From Puffinus mauretanicus (taxonomy: Eukaryota; Chordata; Aves; Procellariiformes; Procellariidae), in NCBI GenBank assembly GCA_023333565.1, contig JAJKFH010000102.1, forward strand, positions 3,100,001 to 3,164,000: a stretch of 64,000 nucleotides of DNA, given 5' to 3'. How positions within the stretch are numbered: the stretch's first letter is position 1; every line of letters begins with the position of its first letter. The notes beneath the pieces are model-generated. The model saw only the letters and a program-made list of their open reading frames with translations, had not been told where the DNA came from and made no database searches. Below, one piece after another: positions 23,929 through 35,464 of this stretch. The position numbers and the translations under genes are program-made.

Positions 23929-24218
23929 TTAGTATTTTTCAAGCACTGATGTGGTTTTGTGTAGATGTATGTTTTTCTGTTAGTACTGACTGGAGAAGAA
24001 AAATCAAAATTGGCTTCTAATAGTTATTAGGTATCATTGCAAAATCTTACAATGTAGCATTTTTTTTTCTACCTGAGTAAGACGGGTATTTAACTTTTTA
24101 CAAAGTTGGAGCTAAACTCTGTAGGATACTTTAAAGTTTAGGGAACCTAACAGATATCCCATTGTAACCTGTTGTGTGCTATCCACACCCAAAAAATTTC
24201 AGTTAATACCCAGTACTC

Positions 24219-24239
24219 AAAAAAAAAAAAAAAAAAAAA
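24219..24239 (+). repeat. A21 homopolymer
   Basis: Twenty-one uninterrupted A, only 290 bases from the previous A-tract. No retroposed body is recognised. Confidence 0.95.
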
Positions 24240-25689
24240 GTTACAGGAATGAAATGCCAGAATTGCTGCTTTTTTGGTGGTTGTTGGTACTATCATATAT
24301 GCTAACGGCATTCCAACCAAGGGCATGTGACTGTAATGGAATTTGATGTACAATCAGTTTTAGGGAACAGCCTGTGCCTTGTTAATATAATCCATAAAAG
24401 GCTTCCAAACGTCCTGAAACCAGTCCCTTCTGTTTCCAAGTCTGCATATGATCTCACAGGAAATGATTTGGGAGAGGCTGGCTAACCCTTTTGCATAATC
24501 AAGGTAGCATTGTTCTTTTAATGCCTAAAGTGACTTGTTTCACTGATATAAGCTCAACGATCCACTTTTCCTCTGTCGCCAAATCCCTGTTATCAGACTT
24601 CACAATGATTTCAGTGGCATTAGATTAAAGGGTAAGTGAGAAGACTGAAGTGTGACTTAAAGACTGGCCTTGATAATGTAATTCATTTGCTTTGTCACCC
24701 TTTTTTGTCTTAACTATTTTAAAAATTCTAAACCACTTGCTGCCCAGTGAAATTTGAAAGACGAAAATGCAAATACATAACGCGAGTGGGCAAGGTTTAT
24801 TTTGCAGTGGGCTCGGAGGCAGGTAAGCAATCTGTGCCTTGCCAAATTTCATAAATGGCAGTAGTAGCAAGATGGATAGTGAGGAAAATACCTGCCCTGC
24901 ATTTAGATTTGATATTGTAAAACCGCTCGTATGTACATTAGCAGTAGATATAGAAAATGTGTTCTTGTATTGGAGCCCTTTAAAATCTCCACTTTCTGGG
25001 ATGTTTACACAAACGCAGAGTGCCTCATACAGTGCATGTTCTTTTATATCCTCGGGATACCCAGGATTTCCTTAATATGTGTAGCCCAAGAAGGGAAACA
25101 CTCCAATGAGCTTCTATCTCTGAAAGCCTTGTACGGCAGCTAGTGTTAATCTTCATTGGCAGGGGAGAGAGAACAAAAGTATCTGGGTTTTGTAACTGTG
25201 CAGAAGTACAATTATGGTCTAGTCCATGTGAATAGGTAGTAACTGTACCAAACTGAAATTACAGTGAGCCTAAGCAGAGGACTCTGTGGCACTCTGCTTA
25301 CTGCAGAGTTGTTAAGTTTGGCACCCTGCTCTGGGCTCCAGTCGAACATTTTCTTAACCATATTAGGTTATATGGAAATTGGCCAACCAGCAATAGGCTT
25401 TTGATGTACTTATTGTTTGTGCTCATATTTCATGTAGTAGACAGCCACTGCTTTTCTTAAGAACTAGCAGGTTTAATAAAATATGACAAATAGAACCCTT
25501 TAAACATTGTAATTAAAGTTTGGTAGCAAAAAAAGAACATTTCCCAAGACAAAGGAACCCAAAGTTGACATTGTTATAACACAAGTTTGTGGTTCCCTTG
25601 TGCTTTTCATCCATATATCTTGATCACTCTGTAAACCAGAACCCAGTAAAAGCCCAGTAGTTAAAGATTATGCTGTTATTCAGGTGAAA

Positions 25690-25930
25690 AACAGGAGTGC
25701 AGTGAACCTGACTGGCTAAGGCACAAGCATACCCATTCCCTTTGGCAAACTCATCCAAGACATCGTAGCCCCAGCAGAGGGGCAGGGTGAACGAGTGGAT
25801 CTGTGACACTCTAAACGGTTGCAACAAGGTTTGCTTGAGTTTGGCAGATGGAGCCTTTTGTGTCCTGATGTCAACAAGGTCGACGTATGTGCCTGTCCTG
25901 TTTCCTGGAGCAAACAAAGAGGAGAAACAG
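25690..25930. other. Coding-like block of unknown nature
   Basis: This block has more balanced base composition than its flanks. On the minus strand, a TTTGTTTGCTCCAG acceptor-like sequence (about 25912-25925) leads into an open frame of about 75 residues with pieces such as TGTYVDLVDIRTQKAPSAKL and WGYDVLDEFAKGNGYACA. The plus strand gives, in one frame with two stops, pieces such as IPIPFGKLIQDIVAPAEGQG. I recognise neither. It could be an isolated exon, a fossil of an unknown element, or chance. The strand is unresolved. Confidence 0.25.
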
Positions 25931-26534
25931 AAAATACTAAATATTGAGTTGTTTAGTTCCCTCATCATTGCAAATTATCCCAAAGCCAAATAGAACAGAA
26001 TCTGGCATTTATTTTCGTGATTGTTCTTCAGGATGGTTAGATGAGAGACAGGAGCCACTGGCGAATGTCCCATTTGGGACATTGTTCATCAACACATGCA
26101 GGCTGGTCTACTTGTGTCAGGGAGTTCCTAGTCAGAGCTGTGGCTTATACCTGGGGTAGTGCAAAAGCAATGGGCCTGACATGTCTGGGTTGCTTCAGGG
26201 TTAAGGATGTCTGAAATTTCCCCAGCCAGGGACAGAATATTCCAGTGGGGAAATTTCAAAATTTGTTTTCAACCTAAAATTTCAAAATAGAGTGTTTTGA
26301 GGTTTTAGCTGACAATTTTTGTGTTCTTAAAGGACGCAAAGTTGAGAAGCAATAGTGTTAGTTAAGCGTATTATCAGGTCTACCCCATACTCTAGTAGAT
26401 TTTGCTAGTAAGATGACTTTTCTGATCAATAAATGTTTTCATAATTTTTAATTTACTACTACTCCCTGTAGCTGTAAACTCTTGTTTCACTAAAATGATT
26501 CTTTGCCCTTGCTAATGCTTTTCTAATGCTTGCA
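25931..26534. other. Unannotated non-coding sequence
   Basis: No feature is supported. Confidence 0.55.
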
Positions 26535-26850
26535 GACAGTTGTCACGTCCCCTTCTTAGGATTTAGTCAGTCGATGCATCCTTAGCTCTTTTAATCTCTT
26601 TTTGTAAGTCAGTCCCTCTCTGCTTGCTTAACATTTTTATGGCTCTCTTGTGATCTTCCTCTGGGTTGTTATTGTCATTCAGGAAATGAGTTCTCCAGAG
26701 CTGAATGAAGTATTCCAGGTGTGATCACCACAGAGCTGTGTTAGTGATATTACCTTTCTGCCCTGTGAGATTGCCTTTGTATTTCATTTAATATCGCTTG
26801 GACTCTTTCTGCTACCACATCATGCATTATTTGATGTGTACTCCTAAGAA
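26535..26850 (-). mobile_element. Ancient CR1 (L3-like) LINE fragment, antisense
   Basis: On the plus strand the sequence follows the reverse complement of the 3' half of CR1-type LINEs. CTTTTAATCTCTTTTTGTAAG matches the 'ctcaatctctcctcataag' segment, and TTTATGGCTCTCTTGTGATCTTCCTCTGGG follows. CCAGAGCTGAATGAAGTATTCCAGGTGTGATC matches the hallmark 'cagaactggacacagtactccaggtgtggtc'. TTTCTGCTACCACATCATGCATTATTTGATGTGTACTCCT matches the following 'gctactgcaccacattg...' segment. Divergence is high, so it belongs to an old family rather than a young avian CR1. Dead fragment, no open frame. Confidence 0.75.
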
Positions 26851-27057
26851 ACGGGATTAAACAAGGCCAGCTTTAAACCCTTTGAGCCTTTTGATTGCGA
26901 ATTTTGGTAACATCTTTCGAAGACGCAAAAATGGCTGAAGCCATGCCTGTGTTTTGTAGCTAAAGATAGCACGGTGCTGCCAGGAGGCTGGAGTCATCTC
27001 GTGAGTTCTGACCCTGCTTTCTGCTGATGATGCGTATGATCTTATACAAGACATTTG

Positions 27058-27170
27058 ACTTCTTGACCCCTGTGTCTGTATATGTTAGAGTGTGATAACA
27101 CTATAGTAGCTGCATTTGGTAAGGCTGCTGTGAGGGTCAGTTCAAGTTTGTACGTGATCTGGAAAATATA
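27058..27170 (+). repeat. MIR-like SINE relic, 3' part
   Basis: CCCCTGTGTCTG, AGAGTGTGATAACACTA and AAGGCTGCTGTGAGGGTCAG follow the core and tail order of a sense MIR-type SINE ('...cctctgtgtctgtttcc...ggataataatacta...gggttgttgtgaggattaa...'). The 5' half is not recognisable. Confidence 0.5.
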
Positions 27171-29108
27171 AAGAAATGGAAATGTAAAATATTTGGGCAA
27201 AAGGCTGCAGCAAGCCACATTACAGGACCTGTAAGCTTATGTTGTCCAGGCTTGTGGAAATTGAGGAGGACCATCATTAAAAATTCTGCTTGTGCATAAT
27301 CATTTGTCACCTTGTTTGCTAAAAGAAGAGGGGAGCTAAATCAAACGAAAAAGGTGAACTTTATATTGAGTGTAACCTCTGCAAAGTTCACTAGAGATCC
27401 ATTGAGAATATGGTTTTAACATGTCCAAATTTGCTTTGTTGTTTTGCCTAGCTGTTGATTTTTATTTTGAGACCTGCACAAGCAAGTATACAATCAGCGA
27501 AAATCTTGGAAAAGGAAGTGAGCTTGTCTTTTGTTTAGGTGTGTTTATATCAGCGCAAAATGAATGCAATATCATCAAAAAATGTAGCAGAGCTAGGAGT
27601 GGAGCATGGAGAGAATAAAATGTTATTTTTACATGTACTCTGAACTCATGTAAATGATGACATGTCACAAACGCTGCTTCTGAACCCAGGCTGATAATCC
27701 ACTCACTGGCACAGCATATGGATTTACTGGATTAAAGAAAAGCGCGTCATACCCTGCTGCATGAAGCAGATGCAGCTGAAGGCAGATTTGTCCAATTCTC
27801 CTCTGCCCATCATCTTTGCGAGATACAAAGCTGGTGAAGTTTTCACTGCAGAAACATCCAGTTGATGTTAATTTGTGAGGAGCCGGTGTTTATTGGTGGT
27901 ACATACCTAGTGAGGGGTTCTCTGAGTATTCTAACATATCTGAGAGCCAGGCTGAGTCATGGGCAGTCTTTTTAATCAGGTCCAGTATTGCCTATATGAG
28001 TTGAGAAATTTGCAGTAATGGTCCCTGAGGTTTACAAATACATCCATGATTTATAGTTTTAGTAAGCTAAGTTTATATTTGGAATGCTCTGAGGTGGCTG
28101 AGGATAAACACAGTTGAAAAAAGTTTTCTTAGTGTTAGTTGAATTTTTCACTGTATATAGCTGCTTATAGAGTTTGGTGATTGAAATATTACAAAACCGT
28201 ATGTGTGAAGGCTTTTGCTATAGACTGGAGCCGTGGATGTGGACTGAAAGGTGTGCAAAAGGTTTGAAAAGTGCGAGGAGGATGTGCAAAGGTGCATGAG
28301 CTCTTGGGGCAGGAGGGAGGAGGTTCTAAGTGACTATTTGTGTTCTGCATTCCCACAACACATCAGACTTAGACAAAATAGGTGGAAATGCAGCCTCAGT
28401 GCTGAATTCACTCAAGGGAAATGGGGAGGGGGTAGAGAGAGAAACACTTCTGTTGGTTCCCATTTTAGGTCCAGTACAGAAAGGAGCTCTGCTGTAGGGC
28501 TGTATTCAGTTCTTGCAAGAAGCATTTCTATGGAATTTTGGCCTTAGGCGAACGCCCCAAGAACAGCTACTGTCCAGAAGATATTCCAGCTAAAATCTTC
28601 TGAGAGCAGTTTGAAAATGTTGGCACTGTTTCATCTGAACTCTGATCCAACTTTAACTATGAGAGGCATAAGAGGTTCTGATTTGGATCTAAATGCCTCC
28701 TCTCTACACTGTCCAGCTTGCACATAAAATGTGCAAACAGAAGAACACCCCAACCAAGCAACCCCCCAAATGACCACTTATAAAGAATATGAAAGTAAAG
28801 AAGTTGTACAGAATTTATATTTGACTACACTAAGGCATAGTTTTAACCACAAATCATTACGAGCAGAGGACACCATCTCCTCAGCAGTGAGAGGGGAGAT
28901 TGTGGCAGGGTAACATGGCACAGAAACCAAAGTGACCCACACTGCACTTGCTGAAAGCGTAGCCAGTGTTTTGGCTGGCTTTGAGCAGCCTTAGCAGAAA
29001 TCTTTCCTGCCATAGAATTGTTGTCAGCACCACAACTAATTCCGTTGTTACTGGCATCTGTATGTGGACCTTTACTTGGCTTGAACCATCAGGACTGGGC
29101 TAGTGGAT
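27171..29108. other. Unannotated non-coding sequence
   Basis: No gene or repeat family is recognised. The stretch at 28240-28460 is purine-rich and G-rich but without a defined motif. Confidence 0.55.
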
Positions 29109-29186
29109 TGAGCTGTGTGAGCAGAGACAGGAATTCAGCAAGATGCCTTGTTTTTCTGTACCTCAGTTTTCCTATTGGGAATAACC
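29109..29186 (+). repeat. MIR-like SINE core fragment, sense
   Basis: GAGCTGTGTGAGCAGAGACA, then TCTGTACCTCAGTTTTCCTA and TTGGGAATAACC, match the 'gctgtgtgaccttgggcaag...gcctcagtttccccatctg...ggataat' core. Only this part is recognisable. Confidence 0.5.
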
Positions 29187-29289
29187 TGACATGGCAGAAC
29201 CAGATTAGGCAACATATGCTTGATCAGGAGGAGTATTTGAATGTCAGTGATACCATACAGCTCTGTTCATGTGAATATTTAGTGAGAGG

Positions 29290-29452
29290 CAATTCCTGCC
29301 TGAAGTGTTTCCAACTTAAAATACACAAAAATAGGCATGTGCAGAGAGGGAGCAGAGATGCGGACTGACTTGTCTAGGGGTCAGAGAGTCTGTTTAAAAG
29401 AGGACTGGGTTTGGAGCCTGGTCCCTGGAACTCGGTAAACCCCACTGTGGCC
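29290..29452 (-). repeat. MIR-like SINE relic, antisense
   Basis: On the plus strand, AATTCCTGCCTGAAGTG and TCCAACTTAAAATACACAAA match the antisense tail 'gttcctgccccgaagagcttacaatctaa...'. GACTTGTCTAGGGGTCAGAG, TTTGGAGCCTGGTCCCTGG and CCCCACTGTGGCC follow the antisense core and head. It lies about 100 bases from a sense-oriented core of the same general family. Confidence 0.6.
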
Positions 29453-31139
29453 TAAATGTTAACTACCCTGATACAGGCAAAAGACAGTTTTGATTTGAGG
29501 TAAGGGGGTCTTGGACCCTCAGAGCTGTTCCCTTTTAAGGTGAGGTGACTTTGCTAAGGGATTCACCTGTATGAAATGTATATGCCCGTGACAGCAGGAA
29601 GGCTGGGGTGGCTGGGCTCACAGAGAATTTGGGTCTTTCCCAAGCCTAAGCATGAGTCTGGATGAGCTGGCTATAGCCTGGACCCAAACTTCAAAGTCTT
29701 CAAATAACTGAACTTCTGAACTTCTAAATAACCCCGTAGGAGATTTTTGGGTTTAATCTGTTTTCCTAGAGGTGAGCCAGCAGTATGAAGCTGACATCCC
29801 GATGTGTTCTGGATCCAGCCTCCTATTTTATGTGTATAAAAGGCAGCTATTTTGCAGCACTGATTATTATGGCCCACCTGTGTTCTTCTTGGGACAGAAA
29901 GATGGTGTTGCTTTTTTTTCTGTATGCCTCCTTCCATATGCCTGTGGCATGTAACAGAGTCAGTTAAAGAGTTACTACTACATTTACTTGTGTTTTGGGG
30001 AGAAAAGACTTCCTATTGCTGTTTTTCCTCCCGCCTATCTGTTCCAGAATTTTAGTTAATAATCTTGCCAAGAATTTGATTAAGTAGCTTGGATATAAAA
30101 GAAGACTTTGTTTTATAACTCTTAATAAAATGTGTAGATGTGCCTGTGAAGTTAAAGGTAAGCAGATCTCATGCTCCAGAGTGTAAGCTGAATGCTGAGG
30201 GATTCAGAAAAAGAATTCACCTGTCTTATCCTGCTTGTTAGTGCATGATTGGATAGGCGAATTGTGGATTTGTTTCATCTTCCTCTGAATATCTCAACCA
30301 CTGTTGGAGGCAGAATGCTGATGTTGGTAGAGTAGCAGCTACAGCTGGTATCACTGATGTTATGCTTATGATCCAAACAAAAATAACAGATCAGAGCTCT
30401 ATAATAATAGGGAAAGGAATTTTATAAACAAATTAAATATGTGGGGAAATTCAAGTGAAAGTAGTAGTGGTTAGGGGGAGAGTTTCAAGAACAGGAAATA
30501 GGCACACAGTGAAAGTCAAAGCCAGTAACTGTCCATTGTATCTCTTTAAAATCTCTCTTTAAATTTTCAGGTTCAGATCTTTTTGCTTTAAGGAAAAGAA
30601 ATTGAATTAATGGACTTTAAAACCGTATGCTTGGCAAAAAAAATTCTGCATCTTGAGTTCATTATACTTATACAGCTATCCCAATCTGGCTTTAGATTGG
30701 GGTTTTGTATGTTGATTTGATTGTTATCTATGGTTAACAGAATGTCCATAGTCGAAGTATGTTGGGTTCTGGTTTTGTTACATCTGTCATCGATTTTTGA
30801 TACCTTTTGGCTATGAGGATATGCTGACTTGCCAGTTGAATCCTTAGGAATCTTTCTCTGCAAGTGCTTCTGTGAAGAAGGTAATGACTGTGCACTTCCT
30901 CCTCCTTCGTGTGGTCTTTTGATGAGCTCCAGCTTACTGCTGTTCCCGTTGAAGACACACATATAGCACTCATGCTGAAACTGGCAGGTGGTATTACAAA
31001 AAATAGAAGGAAGGCTAGAAAAAATGTTGGCAAGTAATCCAGTCCATTCTATTGGCCCAAACCAGGGTTTACTACTTAAATAATTTTTGGGTGGCGTATT
31101 CTGTTCTGGAAGTGTCCCATGCAGAACTTTGCAGTTTGC
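29453..31139. other. Unannotated non-coding sequence
   Basis: No gene is seen. The 3' part of the CR1 relic that follows may reach left to about 31080, but the match is too weak to include. Confidence 0.5.
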
Positions 31140-31560
31140 CCCAGTTGACCTGTAACAGTGCTTAATTATCCTTCTCTTTACACAGTTTCCCCAAGTGTCT
31201 TAATTGGTAGGCAAATCACTAGCATCAGGGAAGAAAATCAGTTTCCATTGCTCCGTCTTAAGCACATTATGTCTTGTCCTGCCCTTGGTGGATATGAAGA
31301 GTTTATCATTCTCTTCTTTAATATATGTGAGGAGAATTACCATGGCTTTTAGGCTTAGCAAACCTGACCCAACCTCTCCATGGAGACCATGTTTCCCAGA
31401 TCTCTGAAAACTTTTGTTGCCCTCTTCTGGACCCTCTTCCAATTGGTCCACATCTTTCCTGAAGTGATGTATACCTGCAGATGGACTCAGGACTCCAGGC
31501 AGGAACTGACCAGTACTCAAGAGGAAGGAAGTGCTGTTTGTAATTGCTGTGTTTCCAACC
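31140..31560 (-). mobile_element. Old CR1 LINE fragment, antisense
   Basis: On the plus strand, ACCTGTAACAGTGCTTAATTATCC matches the antisense 'acctgtgccagtgcttaatcaccc' segment of the CR1 tail region. TTATGTCTTGTCCTGCCCTTGG matches 'ccttgtcctgtccctgg', and TGTTGCCCTCTTCTGGACCC then TCTTCCAATTGGTCCACATC matches 'tgttgcccttctctggacacgctcc'. CAGGAACTGACCAGTACTC marks the 'aactggacacagtactcc' hallmark. It is diverged and 5'-truncated. An open minus-strand frame of about 130 codons across it is part of the element, not a separate gene. Confidence 0.75.
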
Positions 31561-34500
31561 ATATGACATAGTGAATCGCACTGTAGGAACAATCAGCTCC
31601 GGGTGTTGGGTTTTTTTTCCTTTTTATGTTTAAGAACTGAGAATTACTGCTTCATTTAGTAAATCACTACCCAGTGTTTGTGAAAGCAATTACCAAACCA
31701 CTGTCGTCATTTTAGGAGAGATTTAGCCTGCAAGTTTAGAACGCTCAAAGCTGAAAATTGCCTTGTTTTGCATGTTCTGATACTAGTCAAAGGTGCCTTC
31801 ACTTGAAATTCCCAGCTTTTATATTTTTTTAAGCTATTAATAGCAAAATACATGTCAATAAAGATTCTTGATCTTTTTGGTCAATGTCTTGGGCTGCCTA
31901 ATATATTCAGCCACATCATGACCAAGTGGCTTCACAGGATAGGTCAGGCTGAAAAACAAAATAGGCTGAAATAAGGAGGCAAGCCCTAGAGCAATGAGGG
32001 AAATGGAAATGCATGCAAGAAATGCTTCAATAAGTTTTTGCAAGTGATTAGAACAGCAATTAGAGAAACATTTTAGGAGAGCAGGATGGATCTGGAGCCA
32101 AGTTTCTTCAACACCTATGGGCGTGCTTCATATTAATTTTTAATATCTACTTTTAGAAATCTTGAGAAAGAAGAGCCAATGTTATGACAGAAGAGCAAAC
32201 ATATTTTGTTGAAAGTGGAGTGAGTCCTGTGGAAGATGTCATGTTATTAGAGTGGAAGCGACGCTCCTTCCATATAAGATGAACAGCTTAGGGCGGGGTG
32301 CTTCTTCCTCTAATCCTCCTTGCTACTCCATGACTGAAACACTTTTAGGAGTCTTTGAAGTGAATTTACTATAGCAGTGGGAGAATCATCCAGATCTCTT
32401 CAAGCTTGGCCTCCTGGAGGTTTCCTAGACACTCAGATGATTGTTAATGAAGAGGACAGCTCTTATCACATATACCCCCTAAAGAAGTAAATTGAGAACG
32501 TCTACACTGGTGGCAAAGAGATTGTCAGTTCCTAACATTCGTTTGCCATGGTTCGAATGTGCTGAATTTGGAATAGCAGCCTTGCAGGAAAAGGTCCATA
32601 TAGGTTTTTTAACACTACTGAACCATTCATTCAATTCAAGCCAGCTTTTTCTCCTTTGTAAAATAGAGGGGGAATGAAAAAGAGTGTCCATTGGTATAAC
32701 TATGCAATAGAGAAAAAAGCTTTGGAAATACAAGGCTAAGGAAATATAAAATTGGACTTGTGATTGTAATGGAGCATAATGGTAAGAGTTCACAATGGGT
32801 CTGTCGCTAAAATCAAGCAGAGAAAAGGCTCTAATCCTTTGAAGAATACAAGTTTTTTACATTATTTGCCCAGGTGTGAGTGTGATGGGGCCAGATGTCC
32901 ATGGTGCAACTCTGTGGGCTCTGTGTGGGTCAAGCTGAATCTGGCCAATATTCTCAGAACAGACTTACTAAAGGGATAAGCTTTCTTGCATTGGTGACTG
33001 CGTAGCTACAGTATTCACCTTTAGAAATACCAAAATTTACCTCTTAGGGATAAGTGGTACACTGTAGATTTTCATTGTGCTAGGAATAGGAAATAACTGC
33101 TGTTTCAAACTTTCCCATGCACTGAATGAATAAGGACATATGTTTTTAAGCTTAGCGCCTTGTCTTTCTTTTTGAAACTGTGCTGAAAGTTTTCTGTCTG
33201 AACCTAGGAATATCTTGTGCACATTACTGTGGTACATATGTAGACCTTAACTAAGTGCTAGGTATTGTTAATAAAATTCCATTTGTGTATTATGCACGTT
33301 TACAAAATGTTAATTGAAATCCATGGAAACATGAAATAGGCTTTCAAGCAGGTTTTGAGCCAGGCTCTGAATTAGAATAAACATATTGGTAACAGTCAGT
33401 TGTGCAAAGGTAAATACTTGTTTTCCTCTTCACAGTGTAACAGAAGTGTAAGCACATTGAACATTTACTTAGTAATGTAATATCTTATTTGTGTAGACTT
33501 ATGAAGAAAAATCAAGTGTTTTCCTTTTCCCTCCCCACCCTTTCCTCTGGGGCATTGTTAGAGTGTGTGTGTATTTGACCTGATCCAAACCTCGGGAACT
33601 GAAACAATTTTTGTGACTTGATAGGTTTTGGTCATTTCCCCAAGGCTCAGGCATGTTAGTCGTGTCACTTTTATTTCCTCCGAGCTGCCTTTAAGAGTTC
33701 GTCTCTGTTACAAAGGCCATAATGGATATTCAAGAAACTTTTAAATAAAACTGTGGAAGCTGAGATCCCCATCTCACCAGTAGGTCATGGTTCAGTGATA
33801 ATGTAAATTGTGCATTAGGGCTCCTAGTAATCGATAAGAAACATTGTAGTTGGATGGTGTAATGCAACCGTGATACAAATTCTCTCTGCTAATTCCTGTT
33901 ACTAGCAAGCAAACTGAAAGGTTAACTTCATACTGGCAGGGTTTTTGGTGGATGAGGTATTGCCTTTGCTTGCAAAGCGGTCACAGAGCTGGTACAAAGG
34001 TGTAATGCTAGTGTAAACTCCATAAGCTAATAGGACAAAAATGTGACCACAGATGATCAGGTTTTCAGGCTTTGGTGGTACGTTTGTGCACAAACCTAGT
34101 GATTGTGAAACCTCAGTCTAACTGGTCAGCCAGTTACGAATTCAAACTACCTTAGTTATCCTTAGAATTACAGGTGAACTAGTGCACTTTCAAGAAAGTG
34201 TGTGAATGAAAGAAACTAACTGCTCGCAGTTCATTTTGTAGGAAGGCCACTTCCATCTCTGCCCTTCAAGCACTGTAAACACCCATTAAAGTCTAGCTGT
34301 ATGGCATCAATAGTATATTTTTACTGTTTTTTTCATTATATAGCATATGTCTACTCTGGAGATCTGGTTCAGGTGAATAAAATACACATGTAAAAATGGA
34401 AAAAAGGAGAATCATTTTAGATATCTTGTGAATGATAACAATGAGACCTCAGATATTAGTGTCCCTGTTCTGTAACTTGTGATCTTGACATTTCTAGGTG

Positions 34501-34780
34501 TATCTGTTAGATCAGGACCTTACAGTGTTAACATAAGTGATTGCTTTTGTCATACTGGAAGTGTTGTCTGTGCTCTGCAATAATAATGGTGCTAGGAAAA
34601 ACAAGATGAGTTGTTTAATAATATTTAGGTAAGGTTGACATTAGACTTGAATGTCATGGCTCCTGTAGATTTGCCTTGGCCAAAGGATTTTCCTGTCTCT
34701 AAATACAAATAAAGTGAAGTCAGCTAAAACACATGGCCGGTTAAAAAACCTCCATGATGGAGTACAGCTTGGCAAATAGA
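31561..34780. other. Unannotated non-coding sequence
   Basis: No gene or repeat family is recognised in this 3.2 kb. No open frame exceeds about 104 codons and none has splice or homology support. Confidence 0.55.
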
Positions 34781-34850
34781 GAGCTGGATTGCATCTTAGA
34801 GGACCAAGGTTATCCTCTCACTGTTTCGAACCTTTTCTATCTCTCGTGTG
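34781..34850 (+). repeat. Possible MIR-like SINE fragment
   Basis: AGAGAGCTGGATTGCATCTTAG followed by GGACCAAGGTTATCC recalls the sense 'tagagcactggattggg...cctgggttctattcc' head region. The core downstream is unclear, so this is tentative. Confidence 0.3.
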
Positions 34851-35390
34851 GGAGGGCTTGAATAGCTTGTGTTCATTCGCTGGGATTTGATCCCGTAATG
34901 TGTCTCGGTAAAAGCAGCTTGAAGCAAGTTTCAGCATGTCATGTTACCAAGCTCTTCATTTCTAGGTGGATTATACAGTGCTGGAGTGATTAATCCTGAA
35001 GTTTTGTCACAGTCAGGCAACCTTTTGGTTAGTATGTTGGATGCTGCATATTTCATGGTTGATTTAGCTGGGTTCACAGGGCTTTCTGTAAACCATGCAG
35101 TTCTAGAAAGAAATTTATGGGTTTGAATCAGTAACCAGTTACATAGGGCAAATGGCACTGTCTCCGATTACCTTATGAAAGGAAGTTTGGGTTTACCACT
35201 AATTGCAGATAAAAATTAATATTTGCAAAGGAGACACGTATGATTTATTTATAAGTGTGTTCTGTTTCCATAATGAAATTTCCTTCGGGTTTAAGTACAG
35301 TCATTTGGAGAAAAAGTGGAGGTCTGTGGCTCATTAGTTTCTGGTGGTTGTCAGAAGCCATTAATCAATTGCCCCTTTTACCAACATAGG

Positions 35391-35464
35391 TCCTAATTCA
35401 GCAAAGCATTTAGGCACATGCTTAACTGTAAGCATGTGTTTCAAAGCACTTTGCTAAATCAGGG
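35391..35464. repeat. Palindromic MITE-like archosaur repeat
   Basis: An imperfect palindrome of about 74 bases. The left arm TCCTAATTCAGCAAAGCATT then TAGGCACATGCTTA pairs with the right arm TAAGCATGTGTTTCAAAGCA then CTTTGCTAAATCAGGG around a short centre. Similar 'gattcagcaaagcacttaagcacatgcttaa' sequences are, to my recollection, dispersed in turtle, crocodilian and bird genomes. A foldback MITE-like origin is inferred from the symmetry alone. Confidence 0.65.

Larger units (their letters stand above)
23373..25689. other. Unannotated non-coding sequence with two A-tracts
   Basis: Apart from the A24 and A21 tracts listed separately, no gene or repeat family is recognised. Confidence 0.55.

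Noticed and set aside
31200..31592. Minus-strand open frame of 130 codons
   Set aside because: It lies within the antisense CR1 relic and is part of that element, not a gene.
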